Both the position numbers and the translations under genes were made by a program. This document shows, one piece after another, positions 27,639-36,193 of a stretch of DNA of 64,000 nt (the first letter of the stretch is position 1; the number at the start of each line of letters is the position of its first letter). The stretch comes from Enterobacteriaceae bacterium LSJC7 (GTDB lineage Bacteria > Pseudomonadota > Gammaproteobacteria > Enterobacterales > Enterobacteriaceae): the NCBI GenBank assembly GCA_000302695.1, contig AMFN01000005.1:219027-283026 (forward strand). Reading direction: 5' to 3'. The notes beneath the pieces are model-generated. The model made no database searches, was not told the origin of the DNA, and saw only the letters and a program-made list of their open reading frames with translations.

Positions 27639-28196
27639 TTACGGCATCAGTACGGTATCAATCACATCAATAACCCCGTTGCTCTGGTGAACATCCCAGA
27701 TAGAAACGTTAGCGACATTACCCTGCTTGTCTTTAAGCTGTAGCCCATTAGCCCCATCCTTAACCACCCACAAAGGTTCGCCATTAACCGTCTTGAGTTC
27801 TGTTTTTCCGCCGCCTGATTTCACTTTATTCATCAGTGCGTTCATATCCAGTTTTCCGGCGACAACATGGTAGGTCAGTATTGCGGTTAATTTTGACTTA
27901 TTCTCAGGCTTTAATAGCGTATCGACAGTACCAGCCGGCAGTTTAGCGAAAGCCTCATTAGTTGGAGCAAAGACCGTGAAAGGTCCTTTACCCTCCAGGG
28001 TACTCACCAGTCCAGCGGCTTTGACGGCGGCAACCAGCGTAGTGTGATCCTTCGACTGAGAGGCATTTTCGATAATGTTTTTGGATGGATACATTTCGGC
28101 CCCACCGACCATTTTGGTTTTTTCCATCCCCGCCGCGAAAGCAGACGTACTACAGACAAGACCGATAATCAGTGCACAACCAATGAGCTTGTTCAT
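27639..28196 (-). CDS. Exported fasciclin-domain (FAS1) protein
   Basis: The product has 185 residues from the ATG at 28194-28196 (MNKLIGCALIIGLV), which starts a Sec signal peptide ending AFAA-G; the longer upstream frame is not coding. One FAS1 domain fills the mature protein: box H1 FTVFAPTNEAFAKLP at about residue 80, the YHVV segment at about 118, and box H2 SNGVIDVIDTVLMP at the C-terminus. FAS1 proteins mediate adhesion to other proteins or surfaces; the bacterial role is not settled. It is the first gene of the fasciclin-sigma-anti-sigma unit, with an ECF-type promoter candidate just upstream. Confidence 0.92.
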   Translation of the reverse strand: MNKLIGCALIIGLVCSTSAFAAGMEKTKMVGGAEMYPSKNIIENASQSKDHTTLVAAVKAAGLVSTLEGKGPFTVFAPTNEAFAKLPAGTVDTLLKPENKSKLTAILTYHVVAGKLDMNALMNKVKSGGGKTELKTVNGEPLWVVKDGANGLQLKDKQGNVANVSIWDVHQSNGVIDVIDTVLMP

Positions 28197-28251
28197 TATG
28201 TAACCCTCAATTAATGGAATTGTTATGAACTCGGGTGTCCCCTTGCATCTA

Positions 28252-28279
28252 TATACGAATGAACGCCACAAACGGATGC
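28252..28279 (-). promoter_or_regulatory. Candidate ECF promoter of the fasciclin-sigma operon
   Basis: Read leftward: GCATCC (complement of 28274-28279), 16 bases, then CGTATA (complement of 28252-28257), about 55 bases before the fasciclin start. The hexamers and spacing suit an ECF promoter and resemble the CATCC-type -35 element known for SigK. Recognition by the sigma factor of this operon is inferred. Confidence 0.5.
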
Positions 28280-28438
28280 AGTCGGACTAAAAATTTTTCA
28301 TTGGGGGCGTTGCCGAACGCCTGTTCATCACAGGCGAACATTTTTGATTGGTCTGCAGGCTGTATTATTGGCGAGATGCGGATAATGCATTCAGAGAAGG
28401 GAGTGCAGCCAGCACGCCACAGGCCGGGGCACAGGCTT

Positions 28439-28855
28439 TTATTGCTTGTGGGAGGTATACCAGGTGTCCGGCACTGTTATGCCATTCCACTCTTTCAACC
28501 TCCACGCCTCGTTCTCATGGGTAAAAATAACAGAGAACTGGTTATTCATCTCATCACTCCAGTAATCCAGAATCACGTCATTACCGTCAAAATAGATAAT
28601 GGACAGACTGTGCGGGAAATCCGTGTCATTACTGATGGTTTCATAAAAATCCTGCACTTCATTATCAAGTGCCGGCACGGCCTTGATGATTTTACGGATA
28701 AACGTCATCAGACCGGCAATGCCTTCAACCTGCTCTGGCTCCAGAGCAATCACGATAGCATGTGCTGCTGATATCAGTATTTCATCCTGATCAATCGTCA
28801 GCGCCTGCTCTGCGCAGATAAACTGTCCATCCTGATATCGATTCTGGCGTAACAT
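28439..28855 (-). CDS. Protein of unknown function, 138 residues
   Basis: The start ATG at 28853-28855 (MLRQNRYQDG) has a strong ribosome site (AAAGGAGAG); a start at 28888 would add 11 residues. The product is acidic and soluble, with no signal peptide. It appears to be an alpha/beta single domain, with a helix at about 45-75 (GLMTFIRKIIKAVPALDNEV) and C-terminal strands rich in aromatics (LSIIYFDGNDVILDYW, then AWRLKEWNGITVPDTWY). It was not recognised. Size and acidity recall immunity or antitoxin-like proteins, but no toxin gene is adjacent. It is separated by 240 bases from the fasciclin gene on the same strand and is probably its own unit. Confidence 0.65.
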   Translation of the reverse strand: MLRQNRYQDGQFICAEQALTIDQDEILISAAHAIVIALEPEQVEGIAGLMTFIRKIIKAVPALDNEVQDFYETISNDTDFPHSLSIIYFDGNDVILDYWSDEMNNQFSVIFTHENEAWRLKEWNGITVPDTWYTSHKQ

Positions 28856-28972
28856 GCGGGTCTCTCCTTTCCTTGTCAGAGATAACATGACGTTGGTTGT
28901 ATCACTGCAAATCCGGCACGTAAATGCTGGAAACGTCTAAGAAAAGCGGGGCAATAAAGACAATAAAAGGAC

Positions 28973-28992
28973 ACGGCGCACATGTGCGCCGT
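28973..28992. repeat. Perfect 20-base palindrome
   Basis: ACGGCGCA-CATG-TGCGCCGT, fully self-complementary, in the gap between the nucleoside hydrolase gene (stop at 29089) and the unknown gene (start at 28855). No T-run follows on either side. It could be a transcript end or an operator. Confidence 0.6.
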
Positions 28993-29088
28993 TAATTGCA
29001 GTTAAGATGCCAGGACAGGTGTTGATAAGAGAGGTTCGCTATCAGGGCTGACGTATTGACATACAGACAATGAAAACCCACTCCCCCG

Positions 29089-30057
29089 TCACGCCTGCAA
29101 ATATGCCTCAATCAGCGCGAGCAGCCGTGCGTTGTCAATCGTCGTCAGAATTTGCACCGGCGCGCCCTGTGGCTCAGGCACGCCCACATTCAACCGAAGC
29201 TTGCCGTAGCGACAGGTGGTGCCGCGCGCCACGCCGTGCAGCGCCACATCAAGATAATCGGTTTCGCTCTCACATAGCGTGGGGTCAAGCAACCAGGCGA
29301 TGGTCAACACATCGTGGATCCAGCAGCCAGGCAGACCGCGCGTTTTTATTGAATAATCAATCCACGGCGTCATGGTGCGAGACAGGTAGCGCGTGGCGGC
29401 GTTATCCACGGACGCCAGCCTGACCAGGTCGGTGTGTACCATTTGTGTCTGGGTGGTAACGTCCATTGGCACAAGCGTAATGGGCGCGCCACTGGTGAGC
29501 ACGATATGCGCCGCTTCCGGGTCGAGTCCGAAATTGGTGTCTTTCAGATAGCCCGGCACGTTAAACACGCCGCCCATAATCACAATGCGCTTTACCGCGC
29601 TTGCCATCTCCGGGAACAAACGCAGTGCGAGTGCCACGTTGGTCAGCGGGCCAATTGCCACTAAGGTAATTTCACCGGGGTTATTGCAGATAAGCTCGCC
29701 CAGCGCAAAAGGGGCCAGCGGCTGGGTGCGCTCGCAGTCGGGCGGAGGCGTCACGCTCTGCCATAACGGGCGCAGGCCATTGTTATCAACGGCGTTATCC
29801 AGGCGCTCGCGCCACGGCGCGGCAGGCTCCAGCAGCGCGTGGGACGCCCCGCGGTACACCGGCACACTGGCACCCAACTCGCGCACCAGATTACAGGCAA
29901 CCGCATAGCCCACTTCGCTTGCGGTATTGCCCGCAACGGTGGTTATCATCTCAAGATGCATCTGTGGCGCAGACAGCGCCAGAGCAAGTGCCAGACCGTC
30001 ATCAACGTTAGCACCCGGGATCCCGTTGCCGGGATCGCAATCAATAATTACTCGCAT
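29089..30057 (-). CDS. Nucleoside hydrolase (IunH/Rih family)
   Basis: The product has 322 residues. It cleaves the N-glycosidic bond of a nucleoside to base and ribose in the cytoplasm. The calcium and ribose-binding N-terminus reads DCDPGNGIPGANVDD (residues 6-20), a variant of the usual DxDPGxDD with about eight extra residues between the Asp pairs. The central VAIGPLTNVALALRLFPE is typical. It is the last of three same-strand genes, 18 bases after a LacI regulator, and belongs to a transporter-regulator-hydrolase operon for one nucleoside-like substrate. The base specificity cannot be read; the E. coli RihA, RihB and RihC have the short motif, so it is a different branch. Confidence 0.88.
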   Translation of the reverse strand: MRVIIDCDPGNGIPGANVDDGLALALALSAPQMHLEMITTVAGNTASEVGYAVACNLVRELGASVPVYRGASHALLEPAAPWRERLDNAVDNNGLRPLWQSVTPPPDCERTQPLAPFALGELICNNPGEITLVAIGPLTNVALALRLFPEMASAVKRIVIMGGVFNVPGYLKDTNFGLDPEAAHIVLTSGAPITLVPMDVTTQTQMVHTDLVRLASVDNAATRYLSRTMTPWIDYSIKTRGLPGCWIHDVLTIAWLLDPTLCESETDYLDVALHGVARGTTCRYGKLRLNVGVPEPQGAPVQILTTIDNARLLALIEAYLQA

Positions 30058-30075
30058 ACCTGTACAGCGTCTGCA

Positions 30076-31101
30076 TCAGCTCACCGGGCGTTTCGCCGGT
30101 TGGCAGCCACAGGACTCTCCGTGTTGTAAATCGAAAGCAAATTCGCGGTGACGCGCTTTGCCGTCCCACGCTTTTAACATGCCAACGGCCGCCTGCGCCA
30201 TGCGGGTGACCGGCTGTCGCACGGCGGTTAATGACGGCACGTTATACTGCGACTCCAGGGTGGCGTTAAAACACACCAGTGCAACATCGTCGGGAACTTT
30301 CAGGCCGTGTTCCGCCAGTGCGCGCAGGCAACCTAACGCCTGCTGCTCATTGGTGGTAAACAGCGCCCGAGGCCGTGGGCCACGCAGCAAACGCTGTGTG
30401 GCCTCATAGCCCCCGGCACGCGTGTAATCGGTGGAAAAGATCCACGACGTATTTACGCCAAGCCCCGCCTCTTCCAGCGCATGACGCCAGCCGCGCAGTC
30501 TGTCCTGCGTGTTGAGCATCGTCGTCGGGCCGCAAATAATGCCAATATCGCGATAGCCGTGCTCAATCAGATGACGCGTTGCAAGGTTCGCCGCCTGTTC
30601 TTCATTGACCTGAATCGAACTGACATTCAGGCTTTTGTCGATGCGGTCAATCATCACGCACGGCGTACCGCTGGCCAGAATCAGGTCGATATACGGATGG
30701 CGGTCAACGCTTGTGTAAATCAGTCCGTCCACCTGCCGGTGCAGCAGATTATTGATGATTTCCCGCTCGCGCTGCCTGTCGTCTCCGGCATCGCCCAGCA
30801 ACAGCACCTTGCCATCGGCAAATGCCTCCTGCTGCAACGCGTGCGCCATGGAAGAGATAAAGGGATTGGAGATATTTGGCACCACCAGCCCGTAGGTTTG
30901 CGTGGTGCCGGATGCCAGCGCTTGCGCAATACCGTTAGGGCGGTAACCGGTTTTTTCTATCGCTGCCAGCACTTTCAGGCGCGTTTGTGCTGCCACAGGG
31001 CGCGGCCCGTTATTGATAACGTAGCTCACTACCGCCACCGAGGTGCCTGCTTCACGGGCAACGTCGGTGCGCGTTACGCGCCGGGTACGGTTTACACTCA
31101 C
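30076..31101 (-). CDS. LacI-family transcriptional repressor
   Basis: The product has 341 residues from a GTG start. The helix-turn-helix (about 8-30, TRTDVAREAGTSVAVVSYVINN) and hinge helix (RPNGIAQAL) are canonical, and a periplasmic-binding-like effector domain covers about 65-330. The C-terminus ends in GESCGCQPAKRP, a Cys-containing tail found in some nucleoside-catabolism LacI proteins. It lies between the MFS transporter gene and the nucleoside hydrolase gene in one leftward operon and probably represses it through the two identical operator-like repeats at 32638 and 32681. The effector is probably the transported nucleoside or its sugar. Confidence 0.92.
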   Translation of the reverse strand: MSVNRTRRVTRTDVAREAGTSVAVVSYVINNGPRPVAAQTRLKVLAAIEKTGYRPNGIAQALASGTTQTYGLVVPNISNPFISSMAHALQQEAFADGKVLLLGDAGDDRQREREIINNLLHRQVDGLIYTSVDRHPYIDLILASGTPCVMIDRIDKSLNVSSIQVNEEQAANLATRHLIEHGYRDIGIICGPTTMLNTQDRLRGWRHALEEAGLGVNTSWIFSTDYTRAGGYEATQRLLRGPRPRALFTTNEQQALGCLRALAEHGLKVPDDVALVCFNATLESQYNVPSLTAVRQPVTRMAQAAVGMLKAWDGKARHREFAFDLQHGESCGCQPAKRPVS

Positions 31102-31195
31102 TCAATACCTGCCTGATTGCGCTGCAAAATAAGAACTGCGGGACAACAGAATACCCTGCTGCCCCGCAAAAATCCTTGCCCGCAAAATAAATCCG

Positions 31196-32590
31196 TTAAA
31201 TTGCGTCTTCTGGCAAATTCAGATCCCGACCGCGAGTTTCCGGTGCGAAGAACGTCGTGATAAGCCCGATGGATGCCATCACCATAAAGTAGGTTGCCAC
31301 CGGCCACCAGTGCCCGGCCCAGGACAGCAGCGCGGCGGCGACCAGCGGTGCCGTACCGCCAGAGATAATTGAACCCAGCTCTTTCGCCACCGCCATTTTA
31401 GTGTAGCGGTTCGTCACGCCAAACAGTTCCACGCCCCACGCCGCCTGCACGCCAAAGATGCCCAGCGACGCCAGCGACATACCAACAACAATGGTCGGTA
31501 TGACAATCATCGGGTCGCGGGAGTCCAGCAGCATAAAGGCCGGGAACGCGTAGAGAATGAGTAAGAAGCAGAACCAGCGATAGGTGATGCGGCGGCCAAA
31601 ACGGTCAGACAACCAGCCTGCCAGCGGAATAACCGCAAAGCCCAGCAACGACGCGATAAACACGGCGGTGGTCGGCACGGATTTATCGACCATCAGCACT
31701 TTTGCCACATAGCCAATGATAAAGCCCTGCGCCAGGTAGGACGGGCCATTCTCGCCAATACGCAGGCCCACCATGGTCCAGAATGCGCGGGTACGACGCC
31801 AGAAGCTGCGGGTATCCTGCTGCTGCGCCACCGCGCCGCGCTCCATCGCCTCGCGACGCTGGGCTTCGAGCAGCGCTTTCTGGCGCTCAAACACCGGCGT
31901 CTCACGCATGTGGCGGCGAATAAACAGCGCCACAATAGCAATCAGCATGCTGCCAAGGAACGGAATACGCCAGCCCCAGCTCATCAGGCTCTCTTTATCC
32001 ATCTGTAGCACCAGCAACCAGATGAGCGATGCCAGCAACGTGCCGCTGTTAGAGCCCAGCGCAATAACGGAAGACACCAGCCCGCGTCGCTTCGGCGGAG
32101 CGTATTCGCCCAGCATCACGGTACCGCCGGACAGTTCCGCGCCCGCACCCAGACCCTGGGAGAAGCGCAGAATAACAAGACAAGTCGGCGCCCACACGCC
32201 AATAGAGGCGTAGCTCGGAATCAGGCCTATCAGGGTTGTAGACAGCCCCATTAAGGCAATAGTCGTGACCATCACGACCTTGCGGCCGTGACGGTCACCA
32301 ATCCAGCCAAACAGCAGTGCGCCTATCGGACGGGCGATAAAACCCACCGACCAGGCCGCAAAGCTTGAAAGAAGCGCCATGACCGGCGTTGCCTCGGGGA
32401 AAAAGACATCCCCAAAGATAATGCCTGCGGCAAGGCCGTATAGCGCAAAGTCAGCGTACTCCATCGTTGTGCCAAGCCAGCAGGAAAACGTGGCGCGCCG
32501 GAAGTCTCTGCGTCCTTCATCCGTCGCCAGGCGTTCCTGTGCTGCGTGTGCCGCATCGCCAGTTGGCACAGCGGAAGTATCGTTGCTCAT
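31196..32590 (-). CDS. MFS transporter, metabolite:proton symporter (MHS) family
   Basis: The product has 464 residues and 12 predicted membrane helices. MHS signatures: N-terminal SCWLGTTMEYADFALYGLAAG, the loop 2-3 motif GWIGDRHGRKVVM, and GLGAGAELSGGTVMLGEYAPPKRRG. A longer cytoplasmic loop with a charged helix (about 220-265) lies in the middle. Relatives such as ShiA and YhjE carry organic acids, but next to a nucleoside hydrolase and LacI regulator a nucleoside or base is the more likely cargo. It is the first gene of the operon, with two operator-like repeats between 48 and 106 bases upstream of its start. Confidence 0.9.
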   Translation of the reverse strand: MSNDTSAVPTGDAAHAAQERLATDEGRRDFRRATFSCWLGTTMEYADFALYGLAAGIIFGDVFFPEATPVMALLSSFAAWSVGFIARPIGALLFGWIGDRHGRKVVMVTTIALMGLSTTLIGLIPSYASIGVWAPTCLVILRFSQGLGAGAELSGGTVMLGEYAPPKRRGLVSSVIALGSNSGTLLASLIWLLVLQMDKESLMSWGWRIPFLGSMLIAIVALFIRRHMRETPVFERQKALLEAQRREAMERGAVAQQQDTRSFWRRTRAFWTMVGLRIGENGPSYLAQGFIIGYVAKVLMVDKSVPTTAVFIASLLGFAVIPLAGWLSDRFGRRITYRWFCFLLILYAFPAFMLLDSRDPMIVIPTIVVGMSLASLGIFGVQAAWGVELFGVTNRYTKMAVAKELGSIISGGTAPLVAAALLSWAGHWWPVATYFMVMASIGLITTFFAPETRGRDLNLPEDAI

Positions 32591-32637
32591 GTAAAATTCC
32601 CCGGTGTTGGAATATCCATTTCATTCGCGTTAAGCGA

Positions 32638-32653
32638 TATCTACTCGCGTAGA
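32638..32653. promoter_or_regulatory. LacI-type operator, copy 1
   Basis: TATCTACTCGCGTAGA, with dyad arms TCTAC and GTAGA around a CG-containing centre, identical to the copy at 32681. It lies 48 bases upstream of the MFS start. Confidence 0.7.
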
Positions 32654-32680
32654 CTCCTGCTTATGATGCGTCACATACTT

Positions 32681-32696
32681 TATCTACTCGCGTAGA
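32681..32696. promoter_or_regulatory. LacI-type operator, copy 2
   Basis: The same 16 bases as copy 1, with the start 43 bases away (about four helical turns). Two same-face operators suit cooperative binding or looping by the LacI protein of the operon. Confidence 0.7.
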
Positions 32697-32946
32697 ACTG
32701 GCAACCTGATAACTCAAAAATGAGTCTAAGATCACAATATGACAGAGATATTGCAGTGTGAATGACCCCGATACCTGGAAAAATCTTATTTAACCTCAAC
32801 TGTCGGCACCGTTACGCTCCCGTACAGCAAGCCTGCCATGCTCGCCCGTTGCTTATCAGGCAAATTGCGACACAACGTGCTTATTCAGTGGGGAAAATGG
32901 CGGGCGTGTGCCAGGCTTTAGCCATGACTGAGTACAGGAGCAACGG

Positions 32947-33348
32947 ATGAAACACTGGAAACTTCTTGTCCTTGTTGGCACCTTTTTCCCGCTTATGGTG
33001 GCGCATGGTGAAGAGACGCGTCCCAGCGCGGCGCAAACCCCGCATCAACTGACGCATAGCGATACAGAACCCGCGCCCCCTCCAGAAGAAGCCCACAGAG
33101 CCACTATTGCCCAGGCCAGCCGGCTGGCTGACGGCACCCGCGTGCAGATTCAGGGAAGGCTGGAGAAAAAACAGGGGACAGATGTCTACCTGTTGCGCGA
33201 CGACAGCGGGCAAATCGATGCGGTCATTCCCGCAGCAGTGCTGAACAGCGCCGCCGTAGCGCCAGGTGATAACGTCCGCGTGCTGGGCGCGTTAGATAAA
33301 AAACAAACCCCCAGTCGCCTGCGGGTTAGCCATTTCGAAAAGCGCTAA
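32947..33348 (+). CDS. YgiW/YdeI-family OB-fold stress protein
   Basis: The product has 133 residues with ribosome site AGGAG. The Sec signal peptide ends near VAHG-E. A Pro-rich linker (about 22-55) precedes the bacterial OB-fold (BOF) domain at about 55-132, with the family pattern LADGTRVQIQGRLEKKQGTDVYLLRDDSG and VRVLGALDKK. YgiW and YdeI of E. coli and Salmonella are small periplasmic proteins linked to resistance to hydrogen peroxide, metals and antimicrobial peptides. The linker is longer than in those proteins. It is monocistronic, with its own terminator at 33368. Confidence 0.85.
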   Translation: MKHWKLLVLVGTFFPLMVAHGEETRPSAAQTPHQLTHSDTEPAPPPEEAHRATIAQASRLADGTRVQIQGRLEKKQGTDVYLLRDDSGQIDAVIPAAVLNSAAVAPGDNVRVLGALDKKQTPSRLRVSHFEKR

Positions 33349-33367
33349 TTCATTAACTGCCCATGAC

Positions 33368-33400
33368 TGCCAGCCAGGGCGAGAACCGGCTGGCATTTTT
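33368..33400 (+). terminator. Intrinsic terminator of the OB-fold gene
   Basis: TGCCAGCC (33368-33375), a 12-base loop, GGCTGGCA and a five-T run. Confidence 0.85.
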
Positions 33401-33417
33401 ATTGGCCAGGCACAGGC

Positions 33418-33449
33418 AAAAACGGCTCTCCCTAATCAGGAAAGAGCCG
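33418..33449 (-). terminator. Intrinsic terminator of yhjE
   Basis: On the minus strand CGGCTCT...AGAGCCG with a 13-base loop, followed by five T residues, seven bases beyond the yhjE stop. Confidence 0.85.
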
Positions 33450-33455
33450 AACCTG

Positions 33456-34778
33456 TTACAGCGACTGATGCTTCGTCTCGTGAGTACAAATCAGGGCGAT
33501 AAGGGTAATGACCGCCATACTGGCCAGATAAACGCCCACCCAGAACAAGCCATAGGTGGTTTGCAGCCAGGCGGCAATCCACGGCGCAACAGACGCCCCC
33601 AGGATGGAGGCGACGTTATACGAGAACGACGCGCCGGTGTAGCGCACTTCGGTCGGAAACAGTTCCGGCAGCAGCGCGCCCATTGGCCCGAAGGTCAGCC
33701 CCATCAGGCTTAAGCCCACCAGCAGGAACACCATCACCAGCCCCTGATTACCTGAGCCAAGCAGCGGCTGGAACATAAACAGCGCAAACAGCAAAATCAG
33801 CGAGGTAATCACAATCATGCTTTTGCGACGACCAAAGGCATCGGCCAGCATCCCGGCAATGGGCACCATCACACCAAAACCAATGACCGCCATCATCAGC
33901 ATCCACAGCACACTGTTGCGCGAGAAGCCGAGGCCGTTCGGCACGGCGGCCGTACTGTAGGTCATGGAATACACCGTCATGATGTAAAACAGCGTATAGG
34001 TTGCCAGCATAATAAACGTGCCGAGAATGGTGGCGCGCATGTGCTTTGTCAGCAGCGTGCCAAGCGGCACTTTCACGCGTTTACCTTCTTTAGCCACTTT
34101 GGTGAACACCGGGCTTTCATGCAGCGAAACGCGCACATACAGACCAATCAGCACCAGTACCGCAGAGAAGATAAACGGAATACGCCAGCCCCAGCTCATA
34201 AACTGCTCGTCGGTAAGCAGCCAGGAGAGCAGCAGAAAGGTGCCGTTAGCAAAGAAAAAGCCAATCGGCGCGCCAAGCTGCGGGAAAGAGCCGTACAGCG
34301 CGCGCTTGTGCGCAGGCGCATTTTCTGTCGCGAGCAGCGCCGCCCCGCCCCATTCACCGCCCAGACCCAGCCCCTGGCCGAAGCGCGCCAGCGCCAGCAG
34401 CAAAGGCGCCAGCACGCCAATGGTTTCATAGCCTGGCAGCAGGCCAATCAGTACGGTTGAAATGCCCATCGTCAGCAGCGAGGCCACAAGCGTTGCCTTG
34501 CGCCCGACTTTGTCGCCAAAGTGACCGAACAGCGCTGAACCAACCGGGCGCGCAATAAAGGCAATCGCAAAGGTGGCGAGCGACTGTAGCGTGGCGGCAG
34601 TGGCGTCGCCCTGCGGAAAGAAGATGTGCGGAAACACAATCACGGCGGCGGTAGCGTAGATATAGAAATCAAAAAATTCGATGGCGGTGCCTATCAGTGA
34701 GGCAACCACCACCTTGCCGCGCGAGTTGACGGGCGCGGTCTGGTCGGTATCGACAGGTGTGGCAATTGATGCTTGCAT
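33456..34778 (-). CDS. yhjE: MHS-family transporter YhjE
   Basis: The product has 440 residues, as in E. coli YhjE, and very similar over its full length. Twelve membrane helices; signatures IGTAIEFFDFYIYATAAV near the N-terminus, GHFGDKVGRKATLVASL, and GLGLGGEWGGAALLATENAP. It is an inner-membrane proton symporter of unproven substrate, probably a small organic acid. The neighbouring yhjD is in the same order as in E. coli, so this is backbone. It is monocistronic, with a terminator directly after the stop. Confidence 0.94.
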   Translation of the reverse strand: MQASIATPVDTDQTAPVNSRGKVVVASLIGTAIEFFDFYIYATAAVIVFPHIFFPQGDATAATLQSLATFAIAFIARPVGSALFGHFGDKVGRKATLVASLLTMGISTVLIGLLPGYETIGVLAPLLLALARFGQGLGLGGEWGGAALLATENAPAHKRALYGSFPQLGAPIGFFFANGTFLLLSWLLTDEQFMSWGWRIPFIFSAVLVLIGLYVRVSLHESPVFTKVAKEGKRVKVPLGTLLTKHMRATILGTFIMLATYTLFYIMTVYSMTYSTAAVPNGLGFSRNSVLWMLMMAVIGFGVMVPIAGMLADAFGRRKSMIVITSLILLFALFMFQPLLGSGNQGLVMVFLLVGLSLMGLTFGPMGALLPELFPTEVRYTGASFSYNVASILGASVAPWIAAWLQTTYGLFWVGVYLASMAVITLIALICTHETKHQSL

Positions 34779-35015
34779 ACGATTTTCTTATTGATGTTTT
34801 TTGAACAAACGAATGCCCATATTACGCACAGCAAAAGCGACATTTCAACGCGCGCGCCAGGCGCAGGTTGAGCAAAAAACAGGCAAAAAGTGGATAATGT
34901 GTGATTAACGAACAGAACAAAATGAAGCAACTGTTATTTATTGCAGAGTCAGAAGATTGAACTGCATTCAGGTTAAATAAAAGTTACTGGGTGGATTTTC
35001 ATGCTGCTTTTTTCA

Positions 35016-35042
35016 CTCCCCCGAGCGGGCGTTGCGGGGGAG
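35016..35042. repeat. Inverted repeat downstream of yhjD
   Basis: CTCCCCCG (35016-35023) and CGGGGGAG (35035-35042), 14 bases beyond the yhjD stop on the minus strand. No T-run follows leftward; a T-run lies only on the other side. Confidence 0.5.
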
Positions 35043-35055
35043 CACAGGTGAGGGA

Positions 35056-36102
35056 TTACTGGTGCGGGCGTCTGCCTGGCATCGGCTTATCATCTTTGTA
35101 CTCGGCGGTGGCAATCCAGGCCGCGCAAAATAGCGTCAGGCGCGCAAAGAAATAGAAGAACGCCATCAGCCCCAGCACGGAACCAAAGGCCGCGCCAGAC
35201 GGTGATTTCACAAGCGTTGGCAGCGTCCATGTCATGATGATTTTAATCACCTCAAAGCCGATTGCCGCAATCAGCGTGCCGCGCATCAGCGCTTTTTTAC
35301 GCGGGCGATGGCGCGGCAGCCGCCAGAAAATCCAGAAGAACAGCAAATAGTTAGCAAAAATCGAAATCGCCAGCCCAATCAGTCGCCAGGCGGGCTTGAG
35401 CCACTCAATGTAATCCAGGTGCAGCAGGCTGATAATCAGCGCCTGGGCAGAACCGGCAATCGAGGTGATTGAGAGCGTAACAATCAGCGCAATCAGCAGG
35501 CCAATTAGCGAGATAAAGTCGCGCAGGTATTTAATCCAGATTTTCTCTTCATCCTGCGGGGCGCGTTCCCAGACATCACGCGACTGAGCGCGTACCGCCT
35601 CACGCAGGTTGCCCATCCAGTTAATCCCGGAGTAGAGCGCCACCGCAAGCCCTACCAGCCCAACGGTGGTACGTTGTTGAACCGCCGTGTTAATGGTGCT
35701 TTTCAGCGTCTGGGCAAGCGTGGGATCGCTGACGTTGGCGAGAATTTTATCGAAGATATCCTGCAACAAGGTGGGGTGCGAGGCGAGAATGTAACCCGCG
35801 CTGGCAAAGCTCACCATCAGAATGGGGATCAACGATAAAAACGAGAAATAGGTAATGGCGGCGCCAAACTGGTTGCCAAGACGGTCGTTAAAACGCTCCA
35901 CGGCACGCAGGATGTGCGCCACCATCGGGTTGCGCTCAATACGCTTCACGGTTTTGTTCACGTGCTGCAATTTGCCCGCGATCGCGCTGTTTTCTTTGCC
36001 CTCTTTCTCGTCGGATGACGATTTATCCAGATTCACAACCGGCGTGTAGTTCAGGTCGCGGGTGGGGCGTTTTTCGTTATCAGATGTACGCATTGGCTCC
36101 AT
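35056..36102 (-). CDS. yhjD: YihY/YhjD-family inner-membrane protein
   Basis: The product has 348 residues from an ATG with ribosome site AAAGGA. A charged cytoplasmic N-terminus of about 70 residues precedes about six membrane helices (for example AAITYFSFLSLIPILMVSFASAGYI and FISLIGLLIALIVTLSI), the YihY/BrkB layout. E. coli YhjD mutations suppress loss of Kdo in lipopolysaccharide, so a role in lipid transport across the inner membrane is proposed for the family; the earlier name ribonuclease BN for a relative is wrong. It lies beside yhjE and yhjC, in the E. coli order. Confidence 0.92.
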   Translation of the reverse strand: MEPMRTSDNEKRPTRDLNYTPVVNLDKSSSDEKEGKENSAIAGKLQHVNKTVKRIERNPMVAHILRAVERFNDRLGNQFGAAITYFSFLSLIPILMVSFASAGYILASHPTLLQDIFDKILANVSDPTLAQTLKSTINTAVQQRTTVGLVGLAVALYSGINWMGNLREAVRAQSRDVWERAPQDEEKIWIKYLRDFISLIGLLIALIVTLSITSIAGSAQALIISLLHLDYIEWLKPAWRLIGLAISIFANYLLFFWIFWRLPRHRPRKKALMRGTLIAAIGFEVIKIIMTWTLPTLVKSPSGAAFGSVLGLMAFFYFFARLTLFCAAWIATAEYKDDKPMPGRRPHQ

Positions 36103-36193
36103 AGTCCTTTAGGCGGTTGGCCCGATCTTAATGAAATTATAGACCTGACGCTAACGGATATGGCCGATACCTCAGACAGCGCGTGCCAGATGG

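Larger units (their letters stand above)
32591..32946. other. Divergent control region between MFS and OB-fold genes
   Basis: 356 bases without a gene. The left third carries the two LacI-type operator repeats and the leftward promoter of the MFS operon. The rest should hold the rightward promoter of the OB-fold gene, which has the ribosome site AGGAG. Confidence 0.6.
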
